A stretch of 5,882 nt of DNA, taken from positions 1 through 5,882 of the forward strand of contig JASHWX010000191.1 in the NCBI GenBank assembly GCA_030043815.1, written 5' to 3'. The notes beneath the pieces are model-generated. The model had not been told where the DNA came from and searched no databases. It saw nothing but the letters and a program-made list of their open reading frames with translations. Positions 5,187-5,882 of the stretch are shown here, piece by piece (the first letter of the stretch is position 1; every line of letters begins with the position of its first letter). The DNA comes from Candidatus Rhabdochlamydia sp. GTDB lineage: Bacteria; Chlamydiota; Chlamydiia; Chlamydiales; Rhabdochlamydiaceae. Made by a program: the position numbers and the translations under genes.

Positions 5187-5882
5187 CTAAAGGAAACTGC
5201 GGATTTCCGTAATGGTATATTCTTCTCCCTGGAATGAAAATGCATCGCCGATCGTTTTGCCTTTCATCGCTTGCGCAAGTTTGGACTGGAAAGACAAAAT
5301 GTTTTTATCAGGGTCTGCATCCCATGGCCCAAGCAGGGTATAGGTCACTTTTTGACCCTTTTTGGTCTTGCATGCGACAATTGAGCCGACACCGACTTCT
5401 TCGAGATTGATGTCCTCTTTGGTCAGGACGCGTGCGCGGTTGAGCTGGTCGGAGAGGAATTTGAGCTCCGATTGGAGCCTGTCTCTTTTTTCGAGGGCGG
5501 CTTTGAATTCAGCGTTTTCTCTTAAATCCCCGTGTGCGCGTGCCACTTCAATCTCTTTGGCATTCTCCACTGTTTCGACGGTGGCGATTTGTTGGATGCG
5601 TTGTTGAAGCTTGGCGTAGCCTTCCGCGGTGGTCCAAATGATGTTGGACTCCTCTTTTGCGACCTCATGTTTTTTGCGCGTCTTTTGCAATGAAGGATGG
5701 GCCACTTCGGATAAAGAGTGGAAGATCTTTTGATCGTGATCGCTGAGCGAATGGCATTTTGATGCGAGAAGTAAAAACTCTTTTACATCGTCGACGCTCG
5801 CTTGCTGCATCATTTGCCGAACGAGAGCAAAACGCCCATTGGAGAGAAGGGCGTGGATCTTTTTGACGATTTCACGATGCTC
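5187..5882 (-). CDS. greA: GreA transcript-cleavage factor domain, C-terminal part of a larger protein (5' end outside window)
   Basis: The frame is open from the window edge (5882) to TAG at 5187, giving 231 residues without the true N-terminus. Residues about 80-231 form a complete GreA: start of the coiled coil at TAEGYAKLQQRI (85-96), the tip motif ARAHGDLRENAEFKAA (114-129) with the acidic pair Asp119/Glu122 equivalent to E. coli GreA Asp41/Glu44, the returning helix, then the FKBP-like C-domain (about 160-231) with YTLLGPWDADP and the AMKGKTIGDAF stretch. GreA enters the RNA polymerase secondary channel and triggers cleavage of backtracked RNA. Normal GreA begins at about residue 80 here. 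The preceding 79 residues (EHREIVKKIH... and a helical Lys/Glu-rich linker) are extra and continue beyond the window, as in the large chlamydial GreA fusion proteins. Met codons at 5813 and 5810 lie inside this extension and need not be starts. rdgB follows after 11 bp. Confidence 0.92.
   Translation of the reverse strand, partial: EHREIVKKIHALLSNGRFALVRQMMQQASVDDVKEFLLLASKCHSLSDHDQKIFHSLSEVAHPSLQKTRKKHEVAKEESNIIWTTAEGYAKLQQRIQQIATVETVENAKEIEVARAHGDLRENAEFKAALEKRDRLQSELKFLSDQLNRARVLTKEDINLEEVGVGSIVACKTKKGQKVTYTLLGPWDADPDKNILSFQSKLAQAMKGKTIGDAFSFQGEEYTITEIRSFL

Noticed and set aside
5811..5813. ATG at 5813 as the start of a stand-alone GreA of 208 residues
   Set aside because: The frame stays open upstream to the window edge with protein-like sequence (EHREIVKKIHALLSNGR), no ribosome site is seen, and it would still be about 56 residues longer than a normal GreA.
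1..5882. CRISPR arrays, tRNA or rRNA genes, complete insertion sequences, riboswitches
   Set aside because: No direct-repeat/spacer arrays, cloverleaf-like or rRNA sequences, transposase frames or recognisable riboswitch cores were seen.

Overview
This window looks like chromosomal DNA from a member of the Chlamydiota, most likely an environmental (Parachlamydiales-type) lineage. The main clue is a GreA domain placed at the C-terminus of a longer protein whose N-terminal extension runs off the window; a large GreA fusion of this kind is known from chlamydiae. Supporting clues are a lipoprotein with MORN-like repeats and a moderate base composition. The lineage is inferred, not proven; no rRNA or other decisive marker is present.

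Layout. Minus strand, right to left: the C-terminal part of a GreA fusion protein (5187-5882, 5' end outside), then rdgB (4570-5175, 11 bp later), then a YacP/Rae1-type NYN RNase gene (4028-4516). A 70-bp imperfect palindrome fills the rdgB/NYN junction, running from the rdgB stop codon past the NYN start codon. Plus strand, centre: yggT (2514-2774), dusB (2774-3796) and an acylphosphatase gene (3781-4053), chained by overlaps and convergent with the NYN gene (26-bp 3' overlap). Minus strand, left: a GspL/PilM-N-like protein (902-2437), a GspM/PilO-like protein (303-905) and the first 102 codons of a MORN-repeat lipoprotein (1-306, runs off the window). These three are joined by two 4-bp ATGA overlaps and are divergent from yggT across a short intergenic region.

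Working together. The left operon resembles the inner-membrane assembly platform of a type II secretion or type IV pilus machine. The central operon combines a small membrane protein, a tRNA-modifying enzyme and a small acyl-phosphate hydrolase. The right cluster is nucleic-acid quality control: rescue of backtracked RNA polymerase, nucleotide-pool cleaning and probable mRNA cleavage on ribosomes.

Most interesting. A 173-bp palindromic element (2213-2385) with 36-bp terminal inverted repeats (35/36 identical) lies inside the GspL-like coding sequence and is translated in frame. It begins and ends with TA. If it inserted at TA with TA duplication, as IS630/mariner-type MITEs do, the net insertion is exactly 171 bp (57 codons), and removing it restores a smooth PilM/GspL N-terminus. 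It is therefore a candidate protein-invading palindromic element, comparable in behaviour to Rickettsia palindromic elements. The second palindrome, at the rdgB/NYN junction, would bury the NYN start codon in a hairpin.
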